A stretch of 64,000 bases of DNA, from contig NZ_JFHD01000001.1 of the NCBI RefSeq assembly GCF_000698575.1, forward strand, positions 1-64,000, given 5' to 3'. A program made the translations under genes and the position numbers. This stretch comes from Caballeronia zhejiangensis. Its GTDB lineage: Bacteria; Pseudomonadota; Gammaproteobacteria; Burkholderiales; Burkholderiaceae. Shown piece after piece: positions 45,201 through 53,044 of the stretch (position 1 is its first letter; every line of letters starts with the position of its first letter). Below the pieces are notes generated by a model. It did not search any database, had not been told where the DNA came from, and saw only the letters and a program-made list of their open reading frames with translations.

Positions 45201-46405
45201 CCGCCTTCGTGCTTGAAATAGCGGCGCAAAAGCTCAGACGAGATATCGGTCGCGATCGAGCCGAGATAGGAGCCGCTGCGCGCCTGCGCGATGGCGGGCT
45301 CGTCGATATCGGTGGCGAAGATCTGATAGGTCGCCTCGAAACCGGCGGTTTCGCGTGCCTGCGCGAGCATGATCGCGAGCGAATAGGCTTCCTCGCCGGT
45401 CGAGCAGCCGGGCACCCACACGCGTATCTGCGACTCGCCCTTGGTCGCGTCGAGCAACTGCGGCACGACATCGCGCCGCAGCGCGTCGAACGCCTCGCGA
45501 TCGCGAAAGAACTGCGTCACGCCGATCAGCATGTCGGCGAGCAGCGACGTGGTCTCGTCCGGATTCGAGCGCAGATGATCGCGGTATGCGCCGATATCGC
45601 GCAGCCCGTTCACCTGCATGCGCCGCTCGATGCGCCGCAGGATGGTCGCGCGCTTGTAATGACGGAAATCGTGTCCGGTGCGAACGCGCAGCTGCATGAG
45701 GATATCGCCCAGCGCGCGCTCGGCGCTGCCCGCCGTGGGCGGCGTTTCCTTCTCGGCCGCTTCGTTGGCCTCGGCGATCGGCAGGTGGATTTTCTTGGCG
45801 TTGTTCCAGAGATCCAGCAGCTTCTCGGGCATCTCCGCCGCCGGCAGGATGAAATCGACCTGGCGCGTGGTGATCGCGTGTTGCGGCATTTCGGCGAAAT
45901 GCGCGTCTTCCGGTTTCTGCGCGACGGTGATGCCGCCCATCTCCTTGATGCGCGAGAGTCCCGCCGCGCCATCGGAGCCCGAGCCGGACATCACGATGCC
46001 GATCGAACGCGTGCCGTGCGCCGAGGCGAGCGTGGCGAAAAAGTGGTCGATGGTCGTGGGCGCGCCGTTGGCGGCGCGATCCACCGCACGAAGATGACCC
46101 TCCGACATTTCCAGATGCTTGTCGGGCGCGTTGATATAGATATGATTCTTCTCGATGGCCGTGGTCGCGGAGACCTGCTTGACCGGCATGTCCGTCACGC
46201 GTTGCAGGACTTCATCGGCGCGGCTCAGGCGATCCGCCGGCAAATGCACGATGACCACGAACGCCATGTCCATTTCGGCCGGCGCGTTATCGAAGAAATT
46301 GAGCAATGCTTCGATGCCGCCCGCGGACGCGCCCATGCCGACTACGGCGAAAGGCAAGGGTTCGAAGTTCTCGGATGCCGCCGCCTTCGATCGACTGCTG
46401 GTCAT
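42242..46405 (-). CDS. CheB-CheR-PAS-histidine kinase-receiver fusion
   Basis: A 1387-residue cytoplasmic signalling protein. Order: CheB methylesterase (about 18-200; Ser27, His54, Asp145), CheR methyltransferase (about 225-490; PGCSTGEEAYSLA), a long coiled coil (about 675-745, repeated EEL units), PAS domains (about 750-870, 885-1005), HisKA with His1026, HATPase with GLGIGLALAKQL, and receiver with Asp1310. Such fusions occur in proteobacteria and bacteroidetes and act in non-chemotaxis sensing. It begins the operon with the CheB-like and small helical genes. Its signal is unknown. Confidence 0.92.
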   Translation of the reverse strand: MTSSRSKAAASENFEPLPFAVVGMGASAGGIEALLNFFDNAPAEMDMAFVVIVHLPADRLSRADEVLQRVTDMPVKQVSATTAIEKNHIYINAPDKHLEMSEGHLRAVDRAANGAPTTIDHFFATLASAHGTRSIGIVMSGSGSDGAAGLSRIKEMGGITVAQKPEDAHFAEMPQHAITTRQVDFILPAAEMPEKLLDLWNNAKKIHLPIAEANEAAEKETPPTAGSAERALGDILMQLRVRTGHDFRHYKRATILRRIERRMQVNGLRDIGAYRDHLRSNPDETTSLLADMLIGVTQFFRDREAFDALRRDVVPQLLDATKGESQIRVWVPGCSTGEEAYSLAIMLAQARETAGFEATYQIFATDIDEPAIAQARSGSYLGSIATDISSELLRRYFKHEGGRYQIVKSVRERILFAAHSLLRDPPFSHLDLISCRNVLIYLDRAVQRQVLELFHFALRAGGYLFLGTAESADTADDLFTIVDKKSRIYRARTVLNRVKPPVSFPSLGPTNIGPREELMTTAAPVSMAAGPETPERRSFSFAALHQRVLEEYAPPSVVVDRDSNIVHLSTTAGRFLRHGGGELSSNIMALVLPELRLDLRTTLFRAHQTGGSVEARRVKLTQDGRAVWVNMTVRPFHDTGVNADFFLVLFDEVQEHMADEGLPEQRGQDPLLLQLERELQHTREQLATTIEQHETTVEELKASNEELQAINEELRSATEELESSKEELQSVNEELTTVNAELQARVEDTAKANDDLQNIIAATEIATVFVDKQIRVKRFTTSATRVFKLIDVDIGRSLFDITHSLRYSSLADDVKQAFDTLKLIEREVESHDGKWYLMRLLPYRTADDRIDGAVLTLIDVTARHVAEETARIGEERLRLVAQSTADYAIIVQDPNGTIVTWNAGAERIFGFSEKEVVGRNISLIYSPEDRAANVPANERELAERDGRADDERWHITRDERRVYCSGVVTPISDPSFTGYAKIARDLTERKMREDANREALAHEHAEREKASLSNQLKDDFIAMLSHELKHPLNLIGMKAEILPRLPETRGIEVVQETADSIRRAVRGQAQIIDDLLDLSRVRTGKLALSIAPVDVAGVLARIADVAETEAVQRGIALLASNRAEPIYAFADSVRCEQILWNLVSNALKFTDRGGSVDLRIARDGGMVRIDVVDTGQGIEASALPHIFDMYRQGGRNPTSSGLGIGLALAKQLVDMHGGRIEARSDGLGRGTTVSVWLPAAATQQAVPPRSEDRARPVSGARLLLVDNDVEATASFAALLELEQASVQIASSAEQGLELLGKGSVDAVISDIQLPGIDGYTFIRRVRADTTLADVKAIALTGFGRDEDKRAARQAGFDAHLTKPVDFSELLHTLDVLLEPGREKERGG

Positions 46406-46681
46406 GTCTCCGAATCCTCCGGGTTCATCCCTTGTTTCCGATCACCGCGCATATTGTTTGAGTTCACTCGTGAGCCATGTCGTTGTAATGAAAACGCGGC
46501 GCGGGACGCGCGTCGCGCCTCTTGAGGCATCGATTGTAGTGTACGCAACGCGACCATTCGGCGCGCGGGTTTCAATTCGACGCGTTTGGCACGCGTCGTC
46601 AGACATGGAAGCATAAAACCGGCCGCTGCGTCAGGACACGCAGGGAGAGAAACGTCGCCCGGAGACGAACCGTGCGTCGCG

Positions 46682-47341
46682 CTACTTCGCGTCGTTGGCG
46701 GCGAGCGGCTCGGGTCCGTCCGGAGCCTCGATGACCGCATGCACCGCGCGCTCTTGCGGCGGAGCGGCGTGCGCGTTGCGCAAGCGCATGATGGTCTGCC
46801 GCGACGTGTTGAGCGAGCGGGCGATCTCGGTCACGGTGAGGCCGGCGTCGAGACCGAGCATCGCCTGACGTTGCTGCGCTTCAGAAAGCGAACTCGGGCG
46901 GCCCTGCGCGACGCCACGCTCCTTGGCGGCGCTCGCCGCCTCGCGCGCGCGGCTGCGGCGCGTGACGCGTTCGAGCTCTTCCGCGAGCCGCAGCGTCTCA
47001 ACGAACGCGAGACCTTCCTTCGAGCACAGATCGCTCTTGCCGTACGCGAGACAGATCGTGGCGATGCCGCGCCGCTCCAGCAGGCCGATCGTCGCGACGA
47101 CGTCCTGCACGCTGTTGCCGAGACACCAGAGTCTCGTCGTGATCATCGTGTCGCCCGCCTGCAGCCGTCGCAACGCGCGCTGGAACGCGGGGCGCGCAGC
47201 CGCGGCGATCGTGCAGCTGCAGCGCTCGACGAAGACCGCGCTCATATCGACGAGAAAACCCGCGGAGTCTATCTCCAGCAAGTCGCGCTCGTGGGTCGGT
47301 ACACCTCTGCTTTCCTCGAAAACGTATACGACGGTTGCCAT
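46682..47341 (-). CDS. Serine-recombinase-family protein, degenerate catalytic motif
   Basis: A 219-residue protein with a resolvase-like N-domain and a C-terminal Hin-type helix-turn-helix (GLTVTEIARSLNTSRQTIMRL). The match is clear in ARPAFQRALRRLQAGDTMITTRLWCLG and QDVVATIGLLERRGI. The catalytic stretch YxRVS is replaced by YVFEES, so Arg and Ser are not at the expected places. It probably cannot cut DNA and may act as a DNA-binding regulator. Start ATG at 47341 with AAAGG upstream. No recombination sites recognised nearby. Confidence 0.8.
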   Translation of the reverse strand: MATVVYVFEESRGVPTHERDLLEIDSAGFLVDMSAVFVERCSCTIAAAARPAFQRALRRLQAGDTMITTRLWCLGNSVQDVVATIGLLERRGIATICLAYGKSDLCSKEGLAFVETLRLAEELERVTRRSRAREAASAAKERGVAQGRPSSLSEAQQRQAMLGLDAGLTVTEIARSLNTSRQTIMRLRNAHAAPPQERAVHAVIEAPDGPEPLAANDAK

Positions 47342-47482
47342 CGGTTCGGCCTTTTTCCGGTGCAAAGATCGTGCGCGAGCCATAACGGACAGACGCACGG
47401 ATGCCTGCAGTATGACAGTCCGAAACGCGCGTTCAAGGTACGAAACCCGTTATTTTCGGACTTTCGGACGCAGTCGAAGGAA

Positions 47483-47500
47483 CGAGCGGGATCCCGCTCG
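47483..47500 (-). terminator. Perfect 18-bp palindrome after the small gene
   Basis: CGAGCGGGATCCCGCTCG, a self-complementary stem starting 31 bp beyond the small gene stop. A second hairpin (GAAACGAT / ATCGTTTC, 47510-47532) overlaps that stop. Neither has a U-tract. Termination or a regulator site are both possible. Confidence 0.5.
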
Positions 47501-47530
47501 ACTTGTTTCGAAACGATGCGAACGATCGTT

Positions 47531-47758
47531 TCAGGCGGCGGCTGCGGAATGCCACAGACGGCGGTCCACCTCGTCCTTGCCCGCGACGAGCGCGAACGCA
47601 CGGGCTTCCTCGACGGACGCGAAATGTCCAAGCACGCCCGTCGCGCGCTGGAGCCCTCCGGTGTCGGAGATGATCGTCATCGCGGCGTAGAGACCGCCGT
47701 CGAATGCGGCCATCGGCATGATGACGAAGCCGCGATAGGTGACCTGAGGCTGGTTCAT
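47531..47758 (-). CDS. Hypothetical small protein
   Basis: A 75-residue protein (MNQPQVTYRGFVIMPMAAFDGGLYAAM pattern, then ASVEEARAFALVAGKDEVDRRLW) resembling short cytoplasmic proteins common in Burkholderia. GAGAGGG precedes the ATG. An open frame extends upstream without a site. Possible ubiquitous small regulator; function unknown. Confidence 0.6.
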   Translation of the reverse strand: MNQPQVTYRGFVIMPMAAFDGGLYAAMTIISDTGGLQRATGVLGHFASVEEARAFALVAGKDEVDRRLWHSAAAA

Positions 47759-47825
47759 GGCGTGCCCTCTCACCATAATCAAATATCGTACGAAAGTAAT
47801 CCCTTTAGGCGGCACGACCGTACGT

Positions 47826-48131
47826 TCACAACTCCGGGCGCGCCAGGTCGGCCTTCACGAGCTCGTCGCCTCGGTCGAGCGCGGCGGCGACCGCGGCCGC
47901 CTTCGACGGAAACGGACCGATGCTGTCGGCGCCGTCGAATGGAAACAGCAGCTTGCCGTCGGTTTTGCGCACGACCTTGAGCGTGCCGAAAAAACCGCTT
48001 GCGCTGCTGCCCCGGTACGAGGCGTAAATTTGAAAGTCGTCCTCGCTGGTTCCGGGCGTAGGCGTCATCGTGCGCGTCGGATACAGGACCAGCTTAGGGC
48101 GTCGGCCGCTCGATTGATTCACTGGAATCAC
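47826..48131 (-). CDS. Hypothetical protein, DUF6723-like
   Basis: Up to 101 residues, beginning at GTG 48131, with internal starts possible at GTG 48122 or ATG 48068. The core (DFQIYASYRGSS, GFFGTLKVVRKTDGKLLFPF, IGPFPSKAAAVAAALDRG) resembles a small Burkholderia family, DUF6723, from memory. It would be a one-domain cytoplasmic protein. Function unknown. Confidence 0.6.
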   Translation of the reverse strand: MIPVNQSSGRRPKLVLYPTRTMTPTPGTSEDDFQIYASYRGSSASGFFGTLKVVRKTDGKLLFPFDGADSIGPFPSKAAAVAAALDRGDELVKADLARPEL

Positions 48132-48336
48132 CGCTTCTCATGTCGATGATTCATTGTGGGACACCGCACATGCGCTCATCGTGTACTTAACGCATCCCTT
48201 CGCGCCGCTGTTGCGAAGGGGGTCGACGGCATGTCCATTGCTGCATGCCAAGACCCGAAAACCGGGCGACTTGCGCATAAACCGTGCGAAGTCCCGATGC
48301 CCGAGACCGATAACAAGAACGATGAAGGAAGCGCAA

Positions 48337-48591
48337 ATGCGGGCCACCATCCTCTCCCACGAAGTACCGTCGGAAGTATCGTCCGTGGAGGTGCATCGCT
48401 TCAGCTTCAGGATCGACGACGAGCCGTCGCGACCCATGACCGAATTCATATCGCTGCGCACGGCGCGCGTGCTCGTGCAGCACTTCGAGGATGGCAACGC
48501 GTTCATCCGGATGCTGCGGGCGATCGTCGCCGCGCGTCGCGACGAATACGACGACCTGCTCGGACGCGTGTATACGGATCATCCCGGCTGA
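48337..48591 (+). CDS. Hypothetical small protein
   Basis: An 84-residue protein with ordered beta/alpha pattern (EVHRFSFRIDDEP, FISLRTARVLVQHFEDGNAFIRML). AAGGAAG precedes the ATG. A longer frame extends upstream without support. Convergent with the LysE exporter, five bases apart. No family recognised. Confidence 0.6.
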   Translation: MRATILSHEVPSEVSSVEVHRFSFRIDDEPSRPMTEFISLRTARVLVQHFEDGNAFIRMLRAIVAARRDEYDDLLGRVYTDHPG

Positions 48592-48596
48592 AAGGA

Positions 48597-49229
48597 TCAG
48601 CGGCGCGCTTCGGTCGCCATTCTCAACGCGAGGCCGGCGAGCACGGTGCCCATCAGCCAGCGTTGGAACAGCAGCCATGCGGGCTTGCGCGCGAGAAAGA
48701 GCGCGATGGTTCCGGCGGTCATCGCGACGATCGAATTGACGGTGATGCTGAGGATGATCTGCACGACGCCGAGCACGAGCGACTGGCCGAGCACGCCGCC
48801 GTGCGAAGGATCGATGAACTGCGGCAACAGCGACAGATACAGCACCGCGATCTTCGGATTCAGCAGGTTGGTGACGAAGCCCATCGTGAAGAGCTTGCGC
48901 GGGCTGTCGATCGGCAGATCGCGCACCTGAAACGGCGAGCGTCCGCCGGGCTTCACGGCCTGCCACGCGAGATAGAGCAGATAGAGCGCGCCGCCGAAGC
49001 GCAACGCGTCATAGGCGAAGGGGATTGCGATGAGGAGCGCGGTGATGCCGAACGCCGCGAATAGCATGTAGACCACGAAGCCGAGCGCGACGCCGCCGAG
49101 CGAGATGAGTCCTGCGCTGCGGCCCTGACAGATCGAGCGCGAGATCAGATAGACCATGTTCGGCCCTGGCGTGAGCGCCATGCCGAGCGCGACCAGGGCG
49201 AAAGCGAACAGTTGCGGCGTATGAGGCAT
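48597..49229 (-). CDS. LysE/RhtB family amino-acid exporter
   Basis: A 210-residue inner-membrane protein with about six helices. Signature positions are visible: GMALTPGPNMVYLISRS and GGALYLLYLAWQAV, then GFVTNLLNPKIAVLYLSLLPQF. Predicted to export an amino acid such as homoserine or threonine; the substrate is uncertain. CCGGAG lies six bases before the ATG. An upstream ATG at 49262 lacks support. Confidence 0.9.
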   Translation of the reverse strand: MPHTPQLFAFALVALGMALTPGPNMVYLISRSICQGRSAGLISLGGVALGFVVYMLFAAFGITALLIAIPFAYDALRFGGALYLLYLAWQAVKPGGRSPFQVRDLPIDSPRKLFTMGFVTNLLNPKIAVLYLSLLPQFIDPSHGGVLGQSLVLGVVQIILSITVNSIVAMTAGTIALFLARKPAWLLFQRWLMGTVLAGLALRMATEARR

Positions 49230-49327
49230 CGACGGACTCCGGCGGAAATAATGTCGATGCATTCTGCCGCGCGGTTTTCCACGACGCCAGATACGGAACC
49301 GGCGTCGCCCGTCGATACACTTCGTGT

Positions 49328-50074
49328 TTAACGCATGCCGCCGCTTGCAATGAGACTTTCGCCGGTCATCCAGCGCGCGTCGTCGGATGCGAGGAACACC
49401 GCGATCGATGCGATATCGTCCGGCTGACCGAGACGTCCGAGCGGCGTTTGCGCGAGCGCGGCCTTGTCGAAGTCGGAATCGATGATGCCCGCGCTATGCG
49501 TGCCTTCGGTCACGACGACACCCGGATTGATCGAGTTCACGCGAATCTTGCGCGCGCCCAGCTCGCGTGCGAGCACGCCCGTGATCGCATCGACGGCGCC
49601 TTTGGTGCCGCTGTAGACCGCGCTCGTCGGCGGCGTGATACGCGTCACGACCGAACTCACGTTGATGATGCTCGCGCCTTCGCCGAGGTGTTTCGCGGCG
49701 GCTTGCGTCGTCAGCAGCGTGCCGAGGACGTTGATATTGAACTGTCTATGAAAGTGCTCTTCGGTGATCTCTTCGAGCGCGGCGAATTCATAGACGCCCG
49801 AGTTGTTCACGAGGATATCGAGGCGTCCGTAGGTCTCGATCGCCGCATTCACGATGCCCTGCGCATCGGCCGCTTTCGACACGTCGCCGCCCACGGCGAT
49901 CGCCTTGCCGTTCGATGCCGTGATCTCCGCGACGACTGCATCCGCGCCCGCCTTGCTGCTCGCATAATTGACGACGACCGACGCGCCTTCTGCCGCGAGC
50001 GCCTTTGCAATCCCGGCTCCGATACCTTTCGATGCGCCCGTGACGACCGCGACCTTGCCTGCGAGTTTGCTCAT
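49328..50074 (-). CDS. Short-chain dehydrogenase/reductase (3-oxoacyl/glucose dehydrogenase-like)
   Basis: A 248-residue classical SDR: TGASKGIG (12-19), NNSG (90-93), Tyr154 and Lys158 (YSGTK). AGGA precedes the ATG at 50074; a longer frame to 50257 lacks support. It is divergent from a methyltransferase gene 160 bp away. Substrate unknown, though the sequence leans to the FabG-like group. Confidence 0.9.
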   Translation of the reverse strand: MSKLAGKVAVVTGASKGIGAGIAKALAAEGASVVVNYASSKAGADAVVAEITASNGKAIAVGGDVSKAADAQGIVNAAIETYGRLDILVNNSGVYEFAALEEITEEHFHRQFNINVLGTLLTTQAAAKHLGEGASIINVSSVVTRITPPTSAVYSGTKGAVDAITGVLARELGARKIRVNSINPGVVVTEGTHSAGIIDSDFDKAALAQTPLGRLGQPDDIASIAVFLASDDARWMTGESLIASGGMR

Positions 50075-50234
50075 GATGGAATCCTTGAAGAGGTTATTTA
50101 ATGCCCGGATGCGCCGTTGCGTTTTGCAAGAGCGGCGCGACAGGATGAAATGTAGCCATCTCCGCCAAGGCGATAAAGCAGCGTAGAGTGAAAAGACTTG
50201 AGGCCTCACGCGAATAATCGATCGGAGACGGCGC

Positions 50235-51059
50235 ATGAATACGACTATGCCTCGCACGGACGTTCAGTTCGCCGGTCAGATTCCCGAGCTTTACGAGCGG
50301 CTTCTCGTGCTGATGCTCTTTGCGCCCTACGCCGAAGATCTTGCAGCGCGCGCGGCGGCGCTCGCTCCATCGCGCGTGCTGGAAACGGCAGCGGGCACCG
50401 GCGCCGTCACGCGCGCGATGGCGCTTGCATTGCCCGCTCATGTCGATATCGTCGCGACCGATTTGAATCAGGCGATGCTCGATCGCGCCGCGACGACGCC
50501 CATCGGACGCACCGTGACATGGCGGCAGGCGAACGCGTTGCAGTTGCCTTTCGACGATGCAAGCTTCGATATCGTCGTCTGTCAGTTCGGCGCGATGTTC
50601 TTTCCCGACAAGCCCGCGGCTTTCGCAGAAGCGCGTCGCGTGCTGCGGCCGGGCGGCGCGCTGCTCTTTAACATATGGGATCGCATCGAAGAGAACGCGT
50701 TTGCCAATACGATCACCGATGCACTCGGCCATCTCTTTCCCGATGATCCGCCGCTTTTCATGAAGCGCACGCCGCACGGCTACTTCGATCGCGGAGCGAT
50801 TTCACGCGATCTCGCATCGGCGGGCTTCGACGCGATGCCGCGTTTCGAAACCGTCACGCGACGCAGCCGCGCATCGTCGGCGCAAGAGGTCGCGCTCGCC
50901 TATTGCCAAGGCACACCGTTGCGCAACGAGATCGAATCGCGTGCGGGCGCGAGTCTGGACGAAGCGACATCGATATGCGCGCAAGCCATCGCCGCGCGCT
51001 TCGGCTCCGACTATCCGGACGGGAAGATTCAGGCGCACGTCATCGAAATCCGGCGCTAA
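50235..51059 (+). CDS. Class I SAM-dependent methyltransferase
   Basis: A 274-residue cytoplasmic enzyme with SAM motif I VLETAAGTGAVT (48-59) and an UbiE-like core ending LRPGGALLFNIWDRI. The substrate is unknown. The stop overlaps the convergent FAD-monooxygenase stop by four bases. Its promoter would lie in the gap with the SDR. Confidence 0.85.
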   Translation: MNTTMPRTDVQFAGQIPELYERLLVLMLFAPYAEDLAARAAALAPSRVLETAAGTGAVTRAMALALPAHVDIVATDLNQAMLDRAATTPIGRTVTWRQANALQLPFDDASFDIVVCQFGAMFFPDKPAAFAEARRVLRPGGALLFNIWDRIEENAFANTITDALGHLFPDDPPLFMKRTPHGYFDRGAISRDLASAGFDAMPRFETVTRRSRASSAQEVALAYCQGTPLRNEIESRAGASLDEATSICAQAIAARFGSDYPDGKIQAHVIEIRR

Positions 51060-52669
51060 CCGAGCACGCGTCCGAGCCATGCAATCAACGCATCCGGCGA
51101 GCAACGCGCGCTTCTACAACCGATATGTCCGTCCGGCCGCACGACCCACGCCATGCCGTTCTTCGCGCCGAAGGCATCGGCGAATTCGCGCGCTTCGTCG
51201 CTCAACGTCCGATACGCTTCACACGCAGGCACGAACGACGCCGCCTTCGCAACGTCCGGCGACACGATCAGCACCGCGCTCGCCGCCGTGCCGAGTGCGG
51301 CGCGCCACGCATCGACCGTTGCAGCGAACGCGGCGACGCGTGCGCCATCGGCATCGTCATCGATATAGCCGATGAGCGTGTGACGTCCGCGTCCGAGATG
51401 ATCGTGCAAGCGCTGCGCATGACCGATGAACGCCTCCACGAGACCGCCGGCTTGCGGTGCACGATCGCCGGGCGCGGGCAATTCGGGCGTCATGTCGATG
51501 GTTTCGTCTGCAACTATCGAGCTGCTGCCGCGATAACTCACCAGCAATTGCGTCTCGCGCATCGCGGGCTTGATCTCGCCGTGCGCGAGAACCGTGTTCA
51601 GCGCGCGGCTCGTCGATTCGACGACATCGAGCCCGACTGGCCGCCGCTCCGCTTCGTAACTGTCGAGCAGCGTCTGACTCGCGAGACCGCGCGACGCGAG
51701 CGTGAGTTTCCACGCGAGATTGTGGACGTCCTGCAAGCCCGTGTTCATGCCCTGCCCGCCGACGGGCGGATGAATATGCGCCGCATCGCCTGCGAGAAAC
51801 ACGCGGCCGCGCGAATACTGCTGCGCGATCCGGTAACTCACGCGATACACCGACGACCAGCGCATCGACGAAAGCCGCGTGCCCTTCGGCAGGACCGGCA
51901 GCATGATGCGCTCGATCTCGTCAAAAGCGGGCGTGGCGTTCGGCGCGTGTCTGGCGGCATCGTCGGGAAGCAGGACCATCGACAGACGATAGCGATGCAC
52001 CGAACCGCGCACCGGCAACGCGGCGAGCGTCGTCGATGCGGCCCTGTCCTCACCCGACACATTGAAGCGATACATCCTTCCGCGCGGCAGATTCCAGTCG
52101 ACATCGACATCGGCGAGCATGAAGGTCTGCGGATACTGATCTCCTTCGAACGCGACGTTCAGATGACGACGCACCGTGCTGCGCGCGCCGTCGCAGCCGA
52201 CGAGCCAGCGGCATCGAACCGTGCGGCTCTCGCCACATGCGTCCTGTACGCATGCGTCGATGGCATCGGCCGATTCGCTGAAATCGATGAGCGTCGCCCC
52301 GTATTCGACGTGCCCGCCGTTGCGCGCGAGCGCCGCTTCGAGAATGCGTTCCGTCTCGAACTGCGCGAGCGAGAGCGCGCCGTACGGCAGCCCGGCGCGC
52401 GGCACTTCGGCGCTGAACGCGGGCGCGCCGTCCTGATACGTGTCGGCGCCGGTCAGCCACACGCCCGCATCGATCGCGTCGCGCGCGATGCCGATATCCT
52501 CGAAAATCTCAAGCGTGCGCGCCGTGACGCCCAGCGCCTTCACGAAAAACGCGCGCTCGTCGTGTGCATCGATGATGCGCACGTTCACGCCATCGCGGCG
52601 CAGTTCGGCAGCCAGCATGAGGCCGACGGGCCCCGCACCGGCGATCAGCACATCGGTCGAATCGAACAT
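51056..52669 (-). CDS. FAD-dependent aromatic monooxygenase (PheA/TfdB type)
   Basis: A 537-residue flavoprotein hydroxylase. Dinucleotide motif GAGPVG at 11-16, LVGCDGARSTVR (NADPH region) and GDAAHIHPPVGGQGMNTG (second FAD motif) are all present. A C-terminal thioredoxin-like domain fits the phenol hydroxylase class. It probably hydroxylates an aromatic ring using NAD(P)H and O2; no ring-cleavage genes adjoin it. AGGAG precedes the ATG. Confidence 0.9.
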   Translation of the reverse strand: MFDSTDVLIAGAGPVGLMLAAELRRDGVNVRIIDAHDERAFFVKALGVTARTLEIFEDIGIARDAIDAGVWLTGADTYQDGAPAFSAEVPRAGLPYGALSLAQFETERILEAALARNGGHVEYGATLIDFSESADAIDACVQDACGESRTVRCRWLVGCDGARSTVRRHLNVAFEGDQYPQTFMLADVDVDWNLPRGRMYRFNVSGEDRAASTTLAALPVRGSVHRYRLSMVLLPDDAARHAPNATPAFDEIERIMLPVLPKGTRLSSMRWSSVYRVSYRIAQQYSRGRVFLAGDAAHIHPPVGGQGMNTGLQDVHNLAWKLTLASRGLASQTLLDSYEAERRPVGLDVVESTSRALNTVLAHGEIKPAMRETQLLVSYRGSSSIVADETIDMTPELPAPGDRAPQAGGLVEAFIGHAQRLHDHLGRGRHTLIGYIDDDADGARVAAFAATVDAWRAALGTAASAVLIVSPDVAKAASFVPACEAYRTLSDEAREFADAFGAKNGMAWVVRPDGHIGCRSARCSPDALIAWLGRVLG

Positions 52670-52757
52670 GATGCGTTTTCTCCTGAGGAAACCGGCGAAT
52701 GTCATCGACTGCCGTCAGGGAGAATAACCGCTGGATGCGCGCTCGTGGCGATGTGCA

Positions 52758-53044
52758 TCAACCGGCGAGCGGCCCGAGACGCATGCCGATCGCGCAGCCC
52801 GCCGCGATCACGAGAAGCACGGTCGCGGCGATCGTCGCGTAGAGGAAATCGCGTTGCCGCGCGAACACGGCGAGCATCAGCACGACGCGCAGCACCGGCA
52901 GCAAGATGAAGAGCGCGACGCCCGCCGTCAGAAGTTTCGTGCCGGCGAAGAGACCCGCGCCGATCAGCGCGCACGCGGCCCACGTGCCGCACGTAGAAAA
53001 CCGGCGAGCAGGCGATCGAGCGTTTTCGGCGTGAGGTCTTTCAT
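52758..53044 (-). pseudogene. Frameshifted DUF1634 membrane protein
   Basis: The ATG overlaps the stop of the TauE/SafE gene (ATGA) and opens KDLTPKTLDRLLAGFL, then runs into TGA. One frame over, the sequence continues CGTWAACALIGAG, LFILLPVLRVVLMLAVFARQRDFLYATIAAT and ends MRLGPLAG: the rest of a DUF1634 protein with three helices. The total is 287 bp, one short of a multiple of three, so a single base is missing near the CTACG at about 52992. DUF1634 proteins usually follow TauE/SafE genes. A sequencing error is possible. Confidence 0.8.

Noticed and set aside
42293..46525. Very long plus-strand open frames opposite the CheB-CheR-kinase gene
   Set aside because: They mirror the codon pattern of the true gene, with no recognisable domain or ribosome-binding site.
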